Shown here one piece after another: positions 14,929 to 17,087 of a stretch of 17,087 nucleotides of DNA. The notes beneath the pieces are model-generated. The model did not search any database, was not told the DNA's origin, and saw only the letters and a program-made list of their open reading frames with translations. Origin of the DNA: Candidatus Eiseniibacteriota bacterium (GTDB taxonomy: Bacteria > Eisenbacteria > RBG-16-71-46 > CAIMUX01 > VGJL01); assembly GCA_014729455.1 (NCBI GenBank), contig WJJW01000025.1, positions 1 to 17,087 on the forward strand. Reading direction: 5' to 3'. Each line of letters opens with the position of its first letter. Positions within the stretch are counted from its first letter, which is position 1. Both the position numbers and the translations under genes were made by a program.

Positions 14929-15483
14929 CTACCCGGTCGCCTTCGCTCCGGCGATCACCCGATCCGCCAGGGCGTGCAGCTCCCGGACGCGCTCCTGCGG
15001 ATACTGCTCCCGCTCCACCTTTCGGAACCGCTCCGCCAGCTCCTCCTGGTCGGTCTCGCTGAACGCCGAATCCGCCATCGGGTAGAGGACCTGATCCTCC
15101 TTCATGATATGGCCGCGCAGCAGGGTCGCGTAGGAGCGCGCCGCCCGGACGAACCGCTCCGAGGCGCCCTCCGCCTGCGGATCGGCCGCCGCGTCCTCCA
15201 TGGCCACCACACAGGCGCGCCCCTCCTCGTGCTCGTGCAGCATCACCGCGATCGGCCCCATCTGCGCGGGGAAGCCTCGCTGCTCCATCATCGGGAAGAG
15301 CTGGTCCTCCTCCTTGGCGTGATGGCACTTGTCCGCGAACTCCCGGATGAACCGGAGCGCGTCTCCCGCCCAATGGGGATCGATCGGCTCTCCGCCTTGG
15401 ATCGCGCGCGCCCTCTCCTCCAGCGCTTCGAGGACCTGCTCGATCTTGCGGTGCTCTTCCATCAGGATCTCGGTCGGCTTCAT
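14929..15483 (-). CDS. Hemerythrin HHE domain protein
   Basis: The 184-residue helical protein has the metal ligands of a di-iron hemerythrin-like fold: H11 ('LMEEHRKIE'), H54/H55 with E58/E59 ('DKCHHAKEEDQLFPMM'), H83/H85 ('MLHEHEEGR') and H125 with E129 ('LLRGHIMKEDQVLYPM'). Relatives bind O2 or NO, sense redox, or, in the RIC/YtfE branch, help repair Fe-S clusters. The N-terminal ScdA-type domain of RIC is absent, so repair function is not implied. The ATG (complement of 15481-15483) is preceded by a purine-rich AAGGGGGAAG. It is divergent from the Crp/Fnr-family gene with a palindromic operator-like site between them, so control by that regulator is likely. Its 3' end converges on pfp. 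Confidence 0.93.
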   Translation of the reverse strand: MKPTEILMEEHRKIEQVLEALEERARAIQGGEPIDPHWAGDALRFIREFADKCHHAKEEDQLFPMMEQRGFPAQMGPIAVMLHEHEEGRACVVAMEDAAADPQAEGASERFVRAARSYATLLRGHIMKEDQVLYPMADSAFSETDQEELAERFRKVEREQYPQERVRELHALADRVIAGAKATG

Positions 15484-15562
15484 TTCGCTTCCCCCTTCGC
15501 TGCTCGACGGTTGATCGGCCGCATCGAGATCGAGTCTGATGGGAGCGACCGCCGCCCGGCGA

Positions 15563-15574
15563 TGACCTAGGTCA
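15563..15574. promoter_or_regulatory. FNR-type palindromic operator
   Basis: TGACCTAGGTCA is a perfect 12-base palindrome with TGA-N6-TCA spacing, the core geometry of CRP/FNR sites. It lies in the 143-base divergent intergenic region, 52 bases before the regulator ATG and 79 bases before the hemerythrin start. For a class II site, the hemerythrin -10 should be near 15533-15538, where CAGACT (minus strand) is a 3 of 6 match. Confidence 0.65.
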
Positions 15575-15626
15575 CCCGGTCCCCGCCGCCGCGGACCCGC
15601 GCGATTCGACGAATTCCGGAGGAGGA

Positions 15627-16307
15627 ATGGCGAAACCGATCGACCTCATCACGACCTTGCGGCAGGTACCGTTCTTCCGGGATCTCGACCGCTCATCCCT
15701 CCGGGAGCTGGCCCTCTCGACGCGGATCCTGTCGCTGGAAAGGGGCGCCGACCTCTTCACCGAGGGGGATCCCTGCCGCGGCATGTTCCTGGTGATCTCC
15801 GGCCAGGTGAAGATCTTCCGGAGCGCCCTCTCCGGTCGCGAGCAGATCATGGCGATCGAGACGCCCGGCGCGGTCGTCGCCGAGCTTCCGCTGATCGACG
15901 GCGAGCCGTACCCGGCCTCCTGCTCGGCACTGGCGGACAGCGAGGTCCTTCTGGTGCCGCGGGAGGCGTTCGAGGATCTCCTCTCGCGCAAGCCGGAGCT
16001 GGCCTTCGGCGTGATGCGCCTGCTCGGCGGCCGCCTGCGCCAGCTCGTCCGCCTCGTCGAGGACCTGTCCCTGCTCGAGGTCCCGCAGCGGCTCGCCCGT
16101 TACCTGCTGGAGCTGTCCGGCCGCCAGGGCGCGACCTTCCCGCTCCCGCTCTCGAATCAGGAGATCGCCGCGCGTCTCGGGACGGTCCGGGAGATCGTCT
16201 CGCGCAACCTCCACCGCCTCGCGCACGAGGGGGCGATCGCCATCGACGGGCGCCGGATCACGATCCTCGACGAAGAGAGGCTCCGCGAGCTGGCCGAGGA
16301 GCCGTAG
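15627..16307 (+). CDS. Crp/Fnr-family transcriptional regulator
   Basis: The 226-residue protein has an N-terminal cyclic-nucleotide-binding-type beta-roll ('GADLFTEGDPCRGMFLVISGQVKIF' region, about 39-66), a dimerisation helix (about 120-145) and a C-terminal winged helix-turn-helix ('LSNQEIAARLGTVREIVSRNL', about 174-195). In the recognition helix R188, E189, S192 and R193 correspond to the FNR/CRP base-reading positions; E-x2-S-R matches FNR. The cAMP-contact signature (GE...RxAS) is not kept ('AELPLIDGEPYPASCSA'). The N-terminal Fe-S cysteines of FNR are also absent, so the signal may be haem, NO or another ligand. GGAGGAGGA directly precedes the ATG. It is divergent from hemerythrin across TGACCTAGGTCA. 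Its 3' end overlaps the opposing methylase-like gene by 50 bases. Confidence 0.93.
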   Translation: MAKPIDLITTLRQVPFFRDLDRSSLRELALSTRILSLERGADLFTEGDPCRGMFLVISGQVKIFRSALSGREQIMAIETPGAVVAELPLIDGEPYPASCSALADSEVLLVPREAFEDLLSRKPELAFGVMRLLGGRLRQLVRLVEDLSLLEVPQRLARYLLELSGRQGATFPLPLSNQEIAARLGTVREIVSRNLHRLAHEGAIAIDGRRITILDEERLRELAEEP

Positions 16308-17087
16308 CCTCCCGCAAGATCGATTCGGCCGCCGCCGCCTCCACCCCCGCGATCCGGAGGACCGCCTCCTCGACCCGCCGGTCGGTCACCTCGTCGAGCG
16401 GTCGGTTCCCCTCGATCCGGCCGCCGACGGCGTCGAAGAGGGCGACCGCGGCGGCATGCTCCCCGGCCGGAGACGCCTCCGCCAGAGCCCGCGGGAAAGG
16501 AAGCTCCTCGAGATCCCGCCGCCCGACCGGCAGGTTGCCGCCCGCCAGCGCCGCGGGACCGTACCGGCACCGGTGGAGTGCGGAGAGCCAGGCGCTGTTC
16601 AGCAGCAGATCGGCGCGGCGCAGGAGGCGGATCCCCTCCTCGCCCGTCGCGCGCGGAAGGACCAGCAGGGTTCCGATCGCGCCGGCGCAGGCCCCCTCCT
16701 CGTCGCGCTTCGCCCGGAGCCGGACCGACAGACCGGAGACGATCAGCTTCGGGCGGTCGTAGAGCCCCCGCCGCGTCGCCGAGACGGCGCCCGCGTCCCG
16801 CGGCAGCACGGGCCGGCCGAACCGCCGTCCGAGGTGTCGCGCCGGCCGGTTCCCCCACAGGTCGTGATGCCTGCGGACCAGTCCCGCGGTGAGGAGCCGC
16901 CAGCCTTCCCCGCCGTCCCGCAGCTCTCCGACGATCCGATATGCCTCCTCGACGGTCGCCGCCGCCCGCACGTCGAAGAACGTCCCGAGCGCCGGATGGA
17001 GCGCGGCGCTTCGTTCGAGCGCGTCGGCCTGCGGATGCAACAGGCCACCCCAGCTCCGCCCGCGCAGGACCGTTCGCGGGACCTGCC
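16258..17087 (-). CDS. TaqI-like C-terminal specificity domain of an N6-adenine DNA methylase / type IIG enzyme, 5'-truncated
   Basis: The minus-strand frame is open from the right window edge to a TGA at 16258-16260, with no stop before the edge ('QVPRTVLRGRSWGGLLHPQAD' joins at 17040). A TTG at 17040 could be read as a start, but the true start is probably outside the window. The 276 visible residues resemble the TaqI_C-type DNA-recognition region of Eco57I/PglX-like enzymes: 'LYDRPKLIV...RLRAKRDEEG...LLVLP', then 'LLLNSAWLSALHRCRYG' and 'GGNLPVGRRDLEELPFPRAL', where the methylase would be followed by target recognition. The catalytic NPPY motif is not in view, so methylation or cleavage cannot be confirmed. 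It could belong to a restriction-modification or BREX-type locus upstream. The overlap with the regulator gene is convergent. Confidence 0.7.
   Translation of the reverse strand, partial: QVPRTVLRGRSWGGLLHPQADALERSAALHPALGTFFDVRAAATVEEAYRIVGELRDGGEGWRLLTAGLVRRHHDLWGNRPARHLGRRFGRPVLPRDAGAVSATRRGLYDRPKLIVSGLSVRLRAKRDEEGACAGAIGTLLVLPRATGEEGIRLLRRADLLLNSAWLSALHRCRYGPAALAGGNLPVGRRDLEELPFPRALAEASPAGEHAAAVALFDAVGGRIEGNRPLDEVTDRRVEEAVLRIAGVEAAAAESILREATAPRPARGASLRRGS

Overview
This window looks like a chromosomal piece from a GC-rich, Gram-negative-type bacterium of a poorly cultured lineage. Three clues point to the Candidatus Eisenbacteria / Krumholzibacteriota / Latescibacteria neighbourhood: the secreted subtilase ends in a FlgD-like / T9SS-like beta domain ('NPFRDR...YDATGRRIRTL...GSGVYFYRL'), there is a beta-helix lipoprotein with a 'PTIQAAIDAV' start, and glycolysis uses PPi-phosphofructokinase with a DhnA/FbaB-type aldolase. 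The lineage is inference; no rRNA or marker phylogeny is available here.

Layout. Bases 1-384 hold the 3' part of a Nudix hydrolase. Next is a class I fructose-bisphosphate aldolase (fbaB, 496-1551). Bases 1668-3893 form a compact same-strand group: nickel superoxide dismutase (sodN), its S26-type maturation protease (sodX, with no obvious AUG start), and a beta-helix lipoprotein 4 bases later. A near-consensus sigma-70 promoter (TTGACA, 16 bases, TATACT) overlaps the end of the lipoprotein gene and drives ileS, valS and a small molbindin gene. ileS and valS overlap in an ATGA junction. The ileS C-terminal zinc knuckle has lost three of four cysteines. A 37-base near-perfect inverted repeat closes that unit.

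An NmrA-like NAD(P)-binding protein (10390-11271) and a secreted S8 subtilase (11377-13146) follow. The subtilase has a hairpin-rich leader and a terminator-like hairpin behind it. After about 400 bases without a convincing gene comes pyrophosphate-dependent phosphofructokinase (13555-14883). It converges on a hemerythrin-HHE protein gene (minus strand, 14929-15483), which is divergent from a Crp/Fnr-family regulator (15627-16307). Between the last two lies a perfect 12-base palindrome TGACCTAGGTCA with FNR-type TGA-N6-TCA geometry. The window ends in the 3' part of a minus-strand gene resembling the TaqI-like C-terminal specificity domain of an N6-adenine DNA methylase / type IIG enzyme, overlapping the regulator gene tail-to-tail by 50 bases.

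How they fit together. Two reversible glycolytic enzymes (FbaB, PPi-PFK) suggest an energy-sparing glycolysis/gluconeogenesis. SodN/SodX handles superoxide in the cytoplasm. The hemerythrin/Fnr-like pair looks like an O2- or NO-responsive module. I found no CRISPR array, insertion sequence or tRNA, and no clearly new multi-gene system. The points most worth checking are the sodX start, the degenerate IleS zinc site, the hemerythrin/Crp palindrome and the restriction-modification gene leaving the right edge.
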